Shown: positions 34,267-43,469, counted from the first letter of the stretch. The stretch is DNA of 64,000 bases from Chryseobacterium camelliae (GCF_027920545.1 NZ_CP115859.1:3272001-3336000); one strand, 5' to 3'. The notes: generated by a model not told the origin, from the sequence alone. A program made the numbers and translations.

Positions 34267-36642
34267 ATGAAGAGATATTTATTAGCTTTATCTTTTATTT
34301 TATCAGCTAATCTTGTATTTTCACAAACCGATCAGCCGCGAAAGGTTCCGAAACCTAACACCGGGTTGGCAAAAAAGCAAGGAGCCTTTATTGATGTAAA
34401 TGCGCCGACGTATACTGAATCTAGTTTTAATATTACTCAGCTGGTTAAAGATGTCTTAATATCTTCCGGAACCAATTCGTGTGTTACACCCCAAGTTTCA
34501 AATGTACAGGTAAGTCCTAATTTACCAGCAACTAATGACACCAGAGCATGGGGGTATTTTCACAGAGGAACAACCAGTTTCCCTTTTAAAGATGGGATTG
34601 TACTAGTGACGGGTAAGGCAAAACGTACAGGAAATGATTATGTTGATGTAAACAGTTCCTTAAGTGATATCGTAGGGACAAATAGTGATCCTGACCTAGT
34701 AGCAGCCACAAACCCGACTAAAGCGTTGAAAGACGCCGTAATTTTGGAATTTGATTTTATTCCGACTTCTTCACAAGTGAAATTTAATTATCTTTTTGCT
34801 TCCGAAGAGTATACAGGTACTTTCCCATGTAGTTTTTCAGATGCATTTGCATTGTTGCTTAGACCTGTTACAGGAGGGCCTTATCAAAATATGGCCGTTC
34901 TTCCTGGAAGTGCAGGTCCGGTGAGTGTGACGAATATCCGTCCGGCAGTTCAGTTTAATGGAAATCCTCTAGGTTGTGCTGCTATTAACGCTGCATTTTT
35001 CGGAGGGTACAATACCACTAATATTGAAACCAACTTTAATGGGCGAACTGTTCCTTTAACGGCAACCGCTACAGTAGTGGCAGGACAGGCTTATCACTTT
35101 AAAATGGTAATTGCTGATGCTGGTGATACAGCTTACGATTCTGCTGTTTTCTTAGAAGGTGGGTCATTTAATATTGGGGTAGAACTATTAGACCCAAGTG
35201 GGGCTACATTACCTGAAGAAATTAATGTTTGTGACAACGAGCCTCAAGTCATTACTGCTTCCGTAAGTGATCCTAACGTTAATTACAAATGGTTGTATAA
35301 TAATGGAACAACTACTACAGTAATACCTGGAGCTACAACCAACTCTATTACGGCAACCCAACCGGGAACTTATACCGTTGAAGTATCTTATCCGGGAAGT
35401 CCTTGTCCGGGAACGGCTTCTATTGTGATTAATGGAGGAACAACACCTTCTGCGCAGGATGCTACTTTGCTTCATTGTACGACTCCTGATGTTCCTGATT
35501 TTGATTTAAATTTCTCAAAACCTTTAATTAGCAATACACCGGGAGCGGTATTCCGTTTTTATGTAAATCAGGCGGATGCAGTGGCTCAAAATAATAACTA
35601 TATTCAGGATCCTTACCACTTTAACGGTACTGACGGACAGATTATATATGTGGTGGTTTCAAATGGAGGTTTCTGTAGTAAAATGGTGAAACTGACACTT
35701 GCAAAAGAAACAACTCCTACGGTGACTTTAATGGCTTCAAAATTGAAAATTTGTCCCGGTGATTCAGTGGATTTAACTGCGACAGGAGGAACGACTTATC
35801 AATGGAGTAATTTTTCAGGAACAGGAGGTACTCAGACTGTGACATTGGACCATACAACTACATTTCAAGTATATGCAGTAGGTGTTAAGGGCTGTGTTTC
35901 TGTAAAACCTGCAACAGTTACTGTAGAAGTGGTTCCGGATATTGTTACAGCTTTAAAAGATGTTGAAACCTGTATAGGAGACAGAGTTACTTTAGACGCA
36001 GGAACAGGTCCGAATTATAAATATCTGTGGAGTACAGGAGAATCTACACAAACCATAAGTGTTGATAAATTAGGTATTTATTCGGTTACTATTGATAACG
36101 GATACTGTAAGAGAACATTTAGTGCAAAAGTGTTGGCTGCGGCTTCTCCTTTCATTACCGCTCTGAACTATAGTAATAATACTCTGACCGTAACGGCGAT
36201 TAATCCCCCAATTAATAATATTCCTACAGTATTAGAATATTCTATTGACGGAATTAACTGGCAGACTTCAAATATATTCAGTGGATTAACTGATAATACG
36301 AACTATACAGTTCAGGTAAAAACGCAGGGAAGAAGCTGTGAAAACGCTGTAGACTTCTTTACATTACATATTAACAATATCATTACTCCGAACCAGGATG
36401 GTGTTAATGATGTTCTTGATCTTAAAGCTCTAGGAGATTTCGATAACTTCACAGGTTCTGTTTATGACAGATATGGTGTTGAAATCTTTAGATTCACAAA
36501 ACAAAATCCGGTTTGGGATGGTACTATAGGAGGAAAAAGATTACCTACTTCAACGTATTGGTATAAATTTAACTTCCAGTATCCGAAATCAAAAGTACAG
36601 ATGAACAGTTCTGGATGGATTATGTTGAAAAACAGAGAATAA
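34267..36642 (+). CDS. Choice-of-anchor L / T9SS type B surface protein, paralogue 3
   Basis: This 791-residue protein matches paralogue 1 in length and plan. A signal peptide (MKRYLLALSFILSANLVFSQ) precedes the choice-of-anchor L domain (TSFPFKDGIVLVTGKAKRTG, EFDFIPTSSQVKFNYLFASE, YHFKMVIADAGDTAYDSAVF). Ig-like modules (KWLYNNGTTTTVIPGATTNS; ICPGDSVDLTATGGTTYQW; TLDAGTGPNYKYLWSTGEST) lead to the type B C-terminal domain (IITPNQDGVNDVLDLKALG, then YDRYGVEIFRF and GWIMLKNRE). A 35-base stretch at 35551-35585 is identical to 29287-29321 of paralogue 1, which points to recent recombination or strong constraint. It is monocistronic. Confidence 0.92.
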   Translation: MKRYLLALSFILSANLVFSQTDQPRKVPKPNTGLAKKQGAFIDVNAPTYTESSFNITQLVKDVLISSGTNSCVTPQVSNVQVSPNLPATNDTRAWGYFHRGTTSFPFKDGIVLVTGKAKRTGNDYVDVNSSLSDIVGTNSDPDLVAATNPTKALKDAVILEFDFIPTSSQVKFNYLFASEEYTGTFPCSFSDAFALLLRPVTGGPYQNMAVLPGSAGPVSVTNIRPAVQFNGNPLGCAAINAAFFGGYNTTNIETNFNGRTVPLTATATVVAGQAYHFKMVIADAGDTAYDSAVFLEGGSFNIGVELLDPSGATLPEEINVCDNEPQVITASVSDPNVNYKWLYNNGTTTTVIPGATTNSITATQPGTYTVEVSYPGSPCPGTASIVINGGTTPSAQDATLLHCTTPDVPDFDLNFSKPLISNTPGAVFRFYVNQADAVAQNNNYIQDPYHFNGTDGQIIYVVVSNGGFCSKMVKLTLAKETTPTVTLMASKLKICPGDSVDLTATGGTTYQWSNFSGTGGTQTVTLDHTTTFQVYAVGVKGCVSVKPATVTVEVVPDIVTALKDVETCIGDRVTLDAGTGPNYKYLWSTGESTQTISVDKLGIYSVTIDNGYCKRTFSAKVLAAASPFITALNYSNNTLTVTAINPPINNIPTVLEYSIDGINWQTSNIFSGLTDNTNYTVQVKTQGRSCENAVDFFTLHINNIITPNQDGVNDVLDLKALGDFDNFTGSVYDRYGVEIFRFTKQNPVWDGTIGGKRLPTSTYWYKFNFQYPKSKVQMNSSGWIMLKNRE

Positions 36643-36660
36643 TCGTATTTAAAATAACTT

Positions 36661-36693
36661 AAAAAAGCCTTTCAAATTTTTGAAAGGCTTTTA
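36661..36693. terminator. Bidirectional terminator between paralogue 3 and rsmA
   Basis: AAAAGCCTTTCAAA and TTTGAAAGGCTTTT form a perfect 14-base stem with a two-base loop and A/T runs on both sides, between two convergent genes. Confidence 0.85.
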
Positions 36694-36712
36694 CTGTTTT
36701 GTGCGATAAAAA

Positions 36713-37483
36713 TTATTGGTTTTCTTTCCAAAGTTGAGTGAATGAAATAAAATCTGAAACACTTAACTCTTCCGCTCTTTTATCTAAAAATTCATGCGTT
36801 TTTAAAGCTTCCGGAATATTTAAAATTTTCAAAGCATTCGAAAGCTTTTTTCTTCTTTGATTAAATCCTGCTTTTACAATTTGTTTAAATAAAACTTCGT
36901 TTCCAGTCAAACCTTCTTTGGGGTTTCTTGTCATTCTGATTACCCCGGATTTTACTTTTGGTGGTGGATTGAACACATTCTCATGAACGGTAAACAAATA
37001 GGTGGTATCGTAATACGCCTGGATTAAAACAGATAAAATTCCGTAATCTTTCGTTCTCGGAACAGCGGCTGTTCTTTCTGCAACTTCTTTCTGGAACATT
37101 CCCACCATTTCAGGAATCAGTTCATAATGATCGATGATCTGAAATAAAATTTGTGACGAGATATTATAGGGGAAGTTTCCGATAATGGCAATCTGTTCTC
37201 CCTTGGTAAATTGAAAATCCTGTTTTAGAAAATCCCCGACAAAAGTCTCTTCAGTTATTTTAGAATAGTTGTTTTTTAAGTATTCAATCGATTCCTTATC
37301 AATTTCGGCCAGGTAAATGTTTTGGTCTTTTTCCAAAAGATATTTGGTAAGAACTCCCATTCCGGGACCTACCTCCATTACGTTATTATAGTTCTCAAAA
37401 CTAAGACCTTCTACGATTTTTCTTGCGATGTTTTCATCCGTCAAAAAGTGTTGACCAAGATGCTTTTTTGCTTTTACACTCAA
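36713..37483 (-). CDS. rsmA: 16S rRNA (adenine1518-N6/adenine1519-N6)-dimethyltransferase
   Basis: This 256-residue enzyme (KsgA) dimethylates two adenines in the 3' hairpin of 16S rRNA during small-subunit assembly. Motifs are KHLGQHFLTDENIARKIV, the SAM-binding VMEVGPGMGVLTKYLLEK and the catalytic GNFPYNISSQILFQI. The start is TTG at 37483: an in-frame TAA lies six bases upstream of it and MSVKAKKHLGQHFL is the usual family start. It is divergent from ftsX across 92 bases. Confidence 0.95.
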   Translation of the reverse strand: MSVKAKKHLGQHFLTDENIARKIVEGLSFENYNNVMEVGPGMGVLTKYLLEKDQNIYLAEIDKESIEYLKNNYSKITEETFVGDFLKQDFQFTKGEQIAIIGNFPYNISSQILFQIIDHYELIPEMVGMFQKEVAERTAAVPRTKDYGILSVLIQAYYDTTYLFTVHENVFNPPPKVKSGVIRMTRNPKEGLTGNEVLFKQIVKAGFNQRRKKLSNALKILNIPEALKTHEFLDKRAEELSVSDFISFTQLWKENQ

Positions 37484-37575
37484 TGTTTTTTATGATTTTA
37501 TTAACAGTGATTTTCTCTTTTTCGTTCCCAAATTTCGGAAGTTTTTTTCTATTTTAGCCAAAAATTTTAATATTA

Positions 37576-38475
37576 ATGGCTAAATCTGTAGATGAGTTTA
37601 ATAAGAAAAGGCTTAGGTCTAGCAATATTACAGTAGTAATAAGTATTGCCTTAGTGTTATTTTTGTTAGGATTAATGGGGCTTATTTTAATTAATGCTCA
37701 AAAGTATTCTGACTATATCAAAGAACAGCTTGTTGTGAATGCTTACTTTGACGAAAATTATGATGCTAAAGACTCTGTGAAAATTGCAAAACTGGAAGAA
37801 GAAACTTTTAAAAAAGTACAGACTTTAGCTCCGGTGAAAAGAGCTACCTATATTTCAAGAGAAAAAGCAGCTCAGGAAGCCAAAAAAAGTATGGGAATCG
37901 ATAGCGATGCCCTGTTCGAAGAGAATATATTTCCGTCATCTATAGAAGTTGCCTTAAAACCGGAATATGTAGATCCTGCAAAAATAGATGAAGCGATTAA
38001 AATTATAAGCTCAGTTCCTGGCGTTGTAGATGTTAAGAACGACAGCAGTCTTATGGTAGACGTATACAACAACCTTAACAGAATTTTAAAGTGGATTTTA
38101 GGATTCTCTCTGTTATTCTTGGTATTGGCTGTCGTGTTGATTAACAACTCGATTCGTCTGAAGATATTCTCAAAAAGATTTATCATTAAAACCATGCAGT
38201 TGGTAGGAGCAAAAAGAAGGTTTATCTTAAAACCTTTCATTGTGGAAGCGGTTATTTTAGGGGCTATTGGTTCAGTAATCGGCCTTTTAGCATTATTTGG
38301 GGTTTGGTATTACTTCACAAGTCAAATTGGTTCTGCATTCGTACAGGATAATCAGCAATATTTCTGGTTGGTTTTGCTAGTATTGGGAGTAGGTGTTTTT
38401 ATTACCGTATTAAGTACGGTAATTGCTACCTGGAGATTCCTGAGAACGAATGTTGATGATTTATATTATTCATAA
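37576..38475 (+). CDS. ftsX: Cell division protein FtsX
   Basis: This 299-residue membrane protein is the permease-like partner of FtsE and activates periplasmic peptidoglycan hydrolases at division. An N-terminal TM helix (about 20-42) is followed by a periplasmic domain of about 120 residues (YFDENYDAKDSVKIAKL, RATYISREKAAQEAKKSMG, PSSIEVALKPEYVDP). Three TM helices follow after about 170, with LVGAKRRFILKPFIVEA and AVVLINNSIRLKIFSKRF between helices, the FtsX signature. FtsE is not adjacent. It opens an operon with DUF3098, uppP, truB and rluF. Confidence 0.9.
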   Translation: MAKSVDEFNKKRLRSSNITVVISIALVLFLLGLMGLILINAQKYSDYIKEQLVVNAYFDENYDAKDSVKIAKLEEETFKKVQTLAPVKRATYISREKAAQEAKKSMGIDSDALFEENIFPSSIEVALKPEYVDPAKIDEAIKIISSVPGVVDVKNDSSLMVDVYNNLNRILKWILGFSLLFLVLAVVLINNSIRLKIFSKRFIIKTMQLVGAKRRFILKPFIVEAVILGAIGSVIGLLALFGVWYYFTSQIGSAFVQDNQQYFWLVLLVLGVGVFITVLSTVIATWRFLRTNVDDLYYS

Positions 38476-38477
38476 AA

Positions 38478-38774
38478 ATGAGCAATAAAACAAATAAATT
38501 TTCCGCAGCGGATTACGGAAAAGAAACAGAACTTTCCGAAGAAAAAAACTTTTATTTCGGAAAAGAAAACTTTAAATGGATGTTAATAGGATTAGCATTT
38601 ATTGTAGTCGGTTTTCTTTTGATGATGGGTCCGGATGCAAATACAGTAGATGGGAAATATGATCCGAATTCTTGGAACGATGATATTTTTTCTATCCGTA
38701 GAATCAGAATTGCACCCCTGTTTGTAGTCATTGGTTTTGCGATTGAGGTATACGCGATTTTGAAAAAAAAATAA
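38478..38774 (+). CDS. DUF3098 domain membrane protein
   Basis: This 98-residue protein has an N-terminal cytoplasmic stretch (FSAADYGKETELSEEKNFYF) and two TM helices (about 35-50 and 76-93) separated by GPDANTVDGKYDPNSWNDDI, the DUF3098 pattern. It starts two bases after ftsX, and DUF3098 beside ftsX and uppP is usual in Bacteroidota. Its function is unknown; a division or envelope role is inferred from context. Confidence 0.85.
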   Translation: MSNKTNKFSAADYGKETELSEEKNFYFGKENFKWMLIGLAFIVVGFLLMMGPDANTVDGKYDPNSWNDDIFSIRRIRIAPLFVVIGFAIEVYAILKKK

Positions 38775-38794
38775 AAAATAAATTTTTATTCGGA

Positions 38795-38850
38795 GATTAA
38801 GAAATTCAGAGATTTGAACAATATGTTCTAAATTTCTGAATTTCTTAATC
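38795..38850. repeat. Long quasi-palindrome inside the ftsX-uppP operon
   Basis: GATTAAGAAATTCAGAGATT and its inverted copy (ending TTCTGAATTTCTTAATC) form a stem of about 20 bases with one mismatch. No clear T tail marks it as a terminator. It resembles the elements at 25401 and 47093 in style. Confidence 0.6.
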
Positions 38851-38869
38851 TTTTAATTTTACATAAATT

Positions 38870-39688
38870 ATGGATTTAATCAAAGTGATTATTATTGCGA
38901 TCATAGAAGGATTAACAGAATATCTTCCCATTTCTTCAACAGCTCATATGGGGTTTGCTGCAAACCTGATGGGACTGCCTGAAGATGAATTTTTAAAAAT
39001 GTTCCAGGTATCTATTCAGTTTGGAGCTATTTTATCAGTGGTGGTTGCTTACTGGAAAAAATTCTTTGATTTAAACAATCTGAAGTTTTATTATAAACTG
39101 GCTTTTGCAGTAGTTCCTGCTTTGGTTTTAGGATATTTATTCGACGACAAAATTGAAGCGGTTTTAGGAAATCAAATTGCTATTTCGTCAGTTTTAGTTT
39201 TGGGTGGAGTGGTACTGCTGTTTGCGGATAAATGGTTCAAAAATCCTAAAATTGATGATGAAAAAGGAATTACCGTAAGAAATGCAATTACCATTGGTTT
39301 TTGGCAGTGTCTAGCCATGATGCCGGGAACAAGCAGAAGTGCAGCTTCTATTATTGGTGGGATGGCACAAGGATTAACAAGAAAAGCTGCCGCTGAGTTT
39401 TCATTCTTCCTGGCAGTTCCTACCATGTTGGCAGTAACGGTGTATTCTGTTTTTGTAAAAACTTGGGGAAAAGAAACGGCAACTCCACAGAAGGGATACG
39501 AAATGATCATGGCTTCACAGGATCACATTACTATTTTTATTGTAGGAAATGTGGTGGCGTTTATTGTAGCTTTAATTGCCATAAAAGCATTCATCGGAGT
39601 TTTAAATAAATACGGTTTCAAACCTTGGGGTTGGTATCGTATTTTCGTTGGAGTAGCTTTGCTGATTTATTTTTATTTCTTTAAATAG
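38870..39688 (+). CDS. uppP: Undecaprenyl-diphosphatase
   Basis: This 272-residue membrane enzyme (BacA) dephosphorylates undecaprenyl pyrophosphate to recycle the carrier lipid of peptidoglycan and O-antigen synthesis. The two active-site motifs are EGLTEYLPISSTAHM (13-27) and PGTSRSAASIIGGM, and about eight hydrophobic helices are present. Length matches the family (about 270). It follows DUF3098 after 95 bases that hold a quasi-palindrome. Confidence 0.96.
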   Translation: MDLIKVIIIAIIEGLTEYLPISSTAHMGFAANLMGLPEDEFLKMFQVSIQFGAILSVVVAYWKKFFDLNNLKFYYKLAFAVVPALVLGYLFDDKIEAVLGNQIAISSVLVLGGVVLLFADKWFKNPKIDDEKGITVRNAITIGFWQCLAMMPGTSRSAASIIGGMAQGLTRKAAAEFSFFLAVPTMLAVTVYSVFVKTWGKETATPQKGYEMIMASQDHITIFIVGNVVAFIVALIAIKAFIGVLNKYGFKPWGWYRIFVGVALLIYFYFFK

Positions 39689-39733
39689 AATTATTAGAAT
39701 TACTCATTACCAATTATTCATTACTTATAAATA

Positions 39734-40432
39734 ATGACCGCAGAAGACTTACAATCAGGACATATATTTTTACTGGACAAACCTTTGGATTGGACCTCTT
39801 TTCAGGCAGTCAATAAAATGAAATACAAACTCAAAAGAGAGTTTAATCTTCCCAAAAAATTCAAAATCGGTCATGCCGGGACTTTAGATCCGCGGGCAAC
39901 CGGACTTTTAATTGTTTGTTGCGGAAAGTTCACAAAAAAAATTCCAGAAATACAGGATGCCCCGAAAGAATATTGGACCGAGATAAAAATCGGGGTACAG
40001 ACAGAATCTTACGATACTGAAAAACCTGAAATTTTACATCAGGACTTCTCTCATATTACAGAAGAGCAGATTAAAACCGTTTTAAACAAATTCTTAGGAG
40101 AAATTGAACAGAAACCACCGGTGTTTTCAGCGATAAAAATTGACGGGCAAAGAGCTTACAACTTAGCCAGAGCTGGAGAAGAGGTTGAAATGAAGTCAAG
40201 GAAAACCACGATCTTTTATATTCAGGATATTAAAATTGATCTTCCTTTGGTAAGCTTTACGGTAGGTTGCTCAAAAGGAACGTATATCAGAAGTCTGGCT
40301 CATGATATTGGTCAGGAATTAGGAGTGGGAGCGTATTTAACACAATTGAGAAGAACAAAAATCGGTGACTATACCATTGAAGATGCTACATCCGATTTTT
40401 TAGAGAATGACTTTAGATTTAATAGTCTATGA
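39734..40432 (+). CDS. truB: tRNA pseudouridine(55) synthase
   Basis: This 232-residue enzyme makes pseudouridine 55 in the T loop of tRNA. The catalytic Asp52 is in KIGHAGTLDPRATGLLI, and VFSAIKIDGQRAYNLARAGE, RKTTIFYIQDIKI and GCSKGTYIRSLAHDIG are family segments. It lacks the C-terminal PUA domain of longer members, as is common in this phylum. The next gene starts within its stop codon region (four-base overlap). Confidence 0.95.
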   Translation: MTAEDLQSGHIFLLDKPLDWTSFQAVNKMKYKLKREFNLPKKFKIGHAGTLDPRATGLLIVCCGKFTKKIPEIQDAPKEYWTEIKIGVQTESYDTEKPEILHQDFSHITEEQIKTVLNKFLGEIEQKPPVFSAIKIDGQRAYNLARAGEEVEMKSRKTTIFYIQDIKIDLPLVSFTVGCSKGTYIRSLAHDIGQELGVGAYLTQLRRTKIGDYTIEDATSDFLENDFRFNSL

Positions 40433-41010
40433 TGAAAAAATTACTTTTATTAGCTACTTTATGTGGTTCTTTACTATCCTTTTCACAAAATACGGAAGCG
40501 AAAAAGCAGAAAATGGATTTTTATTTTAATCCTTCTGTGAATTTAGGGTATAATATATTTAAAGAAAAAGAAGTTCCTAACAACACCCAATATATAGTCC
40601 CAAAAGCACCGAATAAAATCATGTATGGAATTACGGCGATAGGAGGATATAATTTTCTTCCTAACTTTGCACTGGGAACAGGATTTAAATATAGCTTTAT
40701 ACAGGACAATTATCATTTGGTGTATGTGATGATTCAGCCGAAAATTATCTTTACTCCGGGTGATCAGCCGTTCTATATAGATCTTAATTACGGAAAACAG
40801 ATTAATAGCTCAGTCGTTTCAGACTCTGAATTTTGGGGTGCAAGATTAGGAATGCAGGTTTCTTATTCAAAAAGATTGAGCCAGGAAGGAGGAATTGTTT
40901 TTGAAGGGTATAAATTAGGGAACACAAATAAAAATCCGTTTTTTATCGGGCTGAGCTACGGAATTACCATTTTCAGCAATAAAAATTATACGGGTTACGG
41001 AGAAGAGTAA
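40429..41010 (+). CDS. Outer-membrane beta-barrel-like protein
   Basis: This 193-residue protein has a signal peptide ([20 protein letters not shown]) and alternating amphipathic strands ([49 protein letters not shown]), suggesting an eight-stranded outer-membrane barrel. No specific family is recognised. It overlaps truB by four bases and shares one base with the rluF start (TAATG), so it is translationally coupled to RNA-modification genes whose function it does not obviously share. Confidence 0.75.
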   Translation: MMKKLLLLATLCGSLLSFSQNTEAKKQKMDFYFNPSVNLGYNIFKEKEVPNNTQYIVPKAPNKIMYGITAIGGYNFLPNFALGTGFKYSFIQDNYHLVYVMIQPKIIFTPGDQPFYIDLNYGKQINSSVVSDSEFWGARLGMQVSYSKRLSQEGGIVFEGYKLGNTNKNPFFIGLSYGITIFSNKNYTGYGEE

Positions 41011-41732
41011 TGGAAAAAACGCGTATCAATAAATATTTGTCAGAAGTAGGATACTGCTCAAGAAGAGCGGCGGATAAGCTTTTGGAAGAAGGGAGAATCA
41101 CAATCAACGGAAAAATTCCGGAATTGGGAACCAAAGTTTCCGATGAAGATCTTGTAGAAGTGGATGGGAAACCTATCCGTGAGCCCCAAGATCAACCGGT
41201 TTATATCGCTTTTAATAAACCTGTCGGAATCGTCTGTACTACAGATACCAAACGTGAAAAAAACAATATCGTTGATTACATCAATCATCCGAAGAGAATT
41301 TTCCCTATCGGAAGGCTGGATAAGCCGAGTGAAGGTCTTATTTTACTGACCAGTGACGGCGATATCGTGAATAAAATCCTCAGAGCAAGAAATAATCACG
41401 AAAAAGAATATCTGGTAAGAGTAGACAAGCCGATCACACCGAGATTCCTGGAGAAAATGCGAAACGGAGTTCCTATTTTAGATACCGTCACCAAAAAATG
41501 TGAGGTCGAAAAAATAGATGATATGAATTTCAGGATTGTTCTTACACAAGGTCTTAACCGACAAATCCGTAGAATGTGCGAATTTTTGGGTTATGAGGTG
41601 AAAAAGCTTAAAAGAATCCGTATCATGAACATCAAATTAGATCTCCCGATCGGTAAATGGAGAGATCTGACGGATGAAGAGCTTTCTGCCCTCAATATGC
41701 TTTTGGAAGACTCGAGTAAAACCGCTGAATAA
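41010..41732 (+). CDS. rluF: 23S rRNA pseudouridine synthase, RluF type
   Basis: This 240-residue protein has an N-terminal S4 RNA-binding domain ([20 protein letters not shown]) and a catalytic domain with [18 protein letters not shown] (catalytic Asp104), ending with [20 protein letters not shown]. These features and the length fit RluF, which modifies U2604 of 23S rRNA; RluB or RsuA activity is an alternative. The TAATG overlap with the preceding gene places it at the end of the ftsX operon. It converges with the helix-hairpin-helix gene at three bases' distance, with no terminator visible. Confidence 0.85.
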   Translation: MEKTRINKYLSEVGYCSRRAADKLLEEGRITINGKIPELGTKVSDEDLVEVDGKPIREPQDQPVYIAFNKPVGIVCTTDTKREKNNIVDYINHPKRIFPIGRLDKPSEGLILLTSDGDIVNKILRARNNHEKEYLVRVDKPITPRFLEKMRNGVPILDTVTKKCEVEKIDDMNFRIVLTQGLNRQIRRMCEFLGYEVKKLKRIRIMNIKLDLPIGKWRDLTDEELSALNMLLEDSSKTAE

Positions 41733-41735
41733 TTA

Positions 41736-43016
41736 TTATTTGGTGTATAGCCTCATTCTTTTTTCATATTCAGGTTTTAGCTTCAGATATTTCCAGATTT
41801 TTTTGTCATCAGGATTGCTGACTCTGTAATATATAATTTTGTCTGCGGAATATTTAAAATACGGATGGTTTTTAAGCCATTCTTCCGGAGCTTCTGTTAA
41901 TGTATATTTCTGAACGCTTGAAATATTTAATTGAGCAGTGGAAAGTAATTTTTTTGTTAATTCGGCATCAATGTTATAGGTGGTCAGGATTTGCTCTTTA
42001 TTGACGAATCCGCCCAGTTTTTTTCTGAAACCTATCATCGAACCGGCTGCTTTTTCATCAAAACCAAACTCAATAAGTTGTTTAAAGGTAACAGCATTAA
42101 GGTCTACTTTAGAGAAGTCGGTTTTTTCCTGCTGTTTAATCTCTTTTACAATGGTTGCTGAATTTAATCTGATAAAAGGTTTCATCTCCTCAAACTTCTC
42201 AGCGGAAATCACAAAGCATTTTTGAATATCTTCCGGACTTTTGAAGCTTCCTTGTAGATTCCGTTCTCGATAATTAATAATCGTTTGCGCCTGTTTATCA
42301 GAAAAACCAAAAGATTTCCAGCCTTCAAGATCTAATGTATTCGGATCAAAAGAATAATAATGGATTTCTTCTGACTTAAAGCTTTTAACAGAATTATTAA
42401 AATTTGAAGGAGTTTTTTCCGGGAGAATCAAATAAGGACTGAGCTTTTGGAAATTTTCTTCATTGATGATAAAGCATTCCCTGAACTTTTCTTTGCTTAC
42501 AAAGCTGCCGCCTAAATACGTTTTATATTTCAAGATAGCTTCGGCTTGCCTTTCACTAAACCCAATTTGAATCCAATCGTTGAGAGAAGAATGATCCGGG
42601 TTGAATTTTCTGGAAAGTGTGAGGGTTCTTTTTTCAAAACCTTTGAAATTACCGGATTTAGTGTCTTTGCTATTTTCGGGCAACAGAATATAAGATTCAA
42701 GTGCTGCATATTTTTCAGGAGAAACCGCAAAACATTTTTTGAATTGTTCCTTTGAGAGAAACTTTCCGCCGATCATCTTTTTATAATTCAGGATGGTGGA
42801 AATCTGTTTTGAAGAAAATCCTAAATGCTGCCATTGTTTTTCATTCAAATCATTAGGATCAAAATCCGTTAGTTCCAGCATGGAATTGTTTTCAGAAATG
42901 AATTTGACCTCGGGAAAGCTCTCATTTTTTGCTTTAGAATAATTCTGAAACGCAATAAGAAAAAGCAGCAAAATACCTAGTCCTGCAATTTTTGTGTAAT
43001 AATTTCTGTTCATCAT
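41736..43016 (-). CDS. Membrane-anchored protein with four helix-hairpin-helix repeats
   Basis: This 426-residue protein has an N-terminal hydrophobic anchor (about residues 12-25, GILLLFLIAFQNYSKAK) and four tandem helix-hairpin-helix units of about 60-70 residues. They are seen as DPNDLNEKQWQHLGFSSKQ, SSLNDWIQIGFSERQAEAIL, DPNTLDLEGWKSFGFSDKQ and DLNAVTFKQLIEFGFDEKAA, each with a following GG-x-F-x-(S/N)KE turn. Such ComEA-like repeats bind DNA without sequence preference, so a role in DNA uptake or envelope-DNA contact is possible, but no com genes are near. The C-terminal 45 residues (PYFKYSADKIIYYRV, then LKPEYEKRMRLY) are unrecognised. Confidence 0.8.
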   Translation of the reverse strand: MMNRNYYTKIAGLGILLLFLIAFQNYSKAKNESFPEVKFISENNSMLELTDFDPNDLNEKQWQHLGFSSKQISTILNYKKMIGGKFLSKEQFKKCFAVSPEKYAALESYILLPENSKDTKSGNFKGFEKRTLTLSRKFNPDHSSLNDWIQIGFSERQAEAILKYKTYLGGSFVSKEKFRECFIINEENFQKLSPYLILPEKTPSNFNNSVKSFKSEEIHYYSFDPNTLDLEGWKSFGFSDKQAQTIINYRERNLQGSFKSPEDIQKCFVISAEKFEEMKPFIRLNSATIVKEIKQQEKTDFSKVDLNAVTFKQLIEFGFDEKAAGSMIGFRKKLGGFVNKEQILTTYNIDAELTKKLLSTAQLNISSVQKYTLTEAPEEWLKNHPYFKYSADKIIYYRVSNPDDKKIWKYLKLKPEYEKRMRLYTK

Positions 43017-43100
43017 AAAAAATTTAATAAATTATATTAAATCTGATACGATGCGAAATGAATTTAGTTTAAAATTCTAGTTATAAGTGTTTTATGTAAA

Positions 43101-43451
43101 TTAAAGACTTTCTGTATCTCTTTCTGCCAAAGAATCTTTCAGTTTCAAAAGTTCTGCCTTTACGAATTCCAGACGGTCAATTAAAGTAACGGTTTCAGAG
43201 ATTTTGCTGTTGGTCGTCAGCGCAACACGGGCTCCGTCTAATGTATAGCCTTTTTCTTTCACCAAATGATAGATCATCTGAAGATTGCTGATGTCTTCCG
43301 GAGTGAAATATCGGTTCCCCTTTTTATTTTTCTTAGGTTTTATAATGGGGAATTCCTGTTCCCAATAACGTATTAATGAAGTGTTTACATCAAATGCTTT
43401 TGCAACTTCTCCTATTGAATAATACAGTTTATCGGGTAAATTTATCTTCAT
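43101..43451 (-). CDS. MerR family transcriptional regulator
   Basis: From the ATG at 43451 the protein has 116 residues, with the MerR helix-turn-helix at its N-terminus (LYYSIGEVAKAFDVNTSLIR, then YWEQEFPIIKPKKNKKGNRY) and a dimerisation helix after about residue 75. A TTG at 43472 would add seven residues but lies inside the -7 box, so the ATG is preferred. Effector and target are unknown; the C-terminus lacks a metal-binding Cys pattern, so it is not a metal sensor of the classical type. Confidence 0.85.
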   Translation of the reverse strand: MKINLPDKLYYSIGEVAKAFDVNTSLIRYWEQEFPIIKPKKNKKGNRYFTPEDISNLQMIYHLVKEKGYTLDGARVALTTNSKISETVTLIDRLEFVKAELLKLKDSLAERDTESL

Positions 43452-43469
43452 TTTTCGAATCCTAATTTT

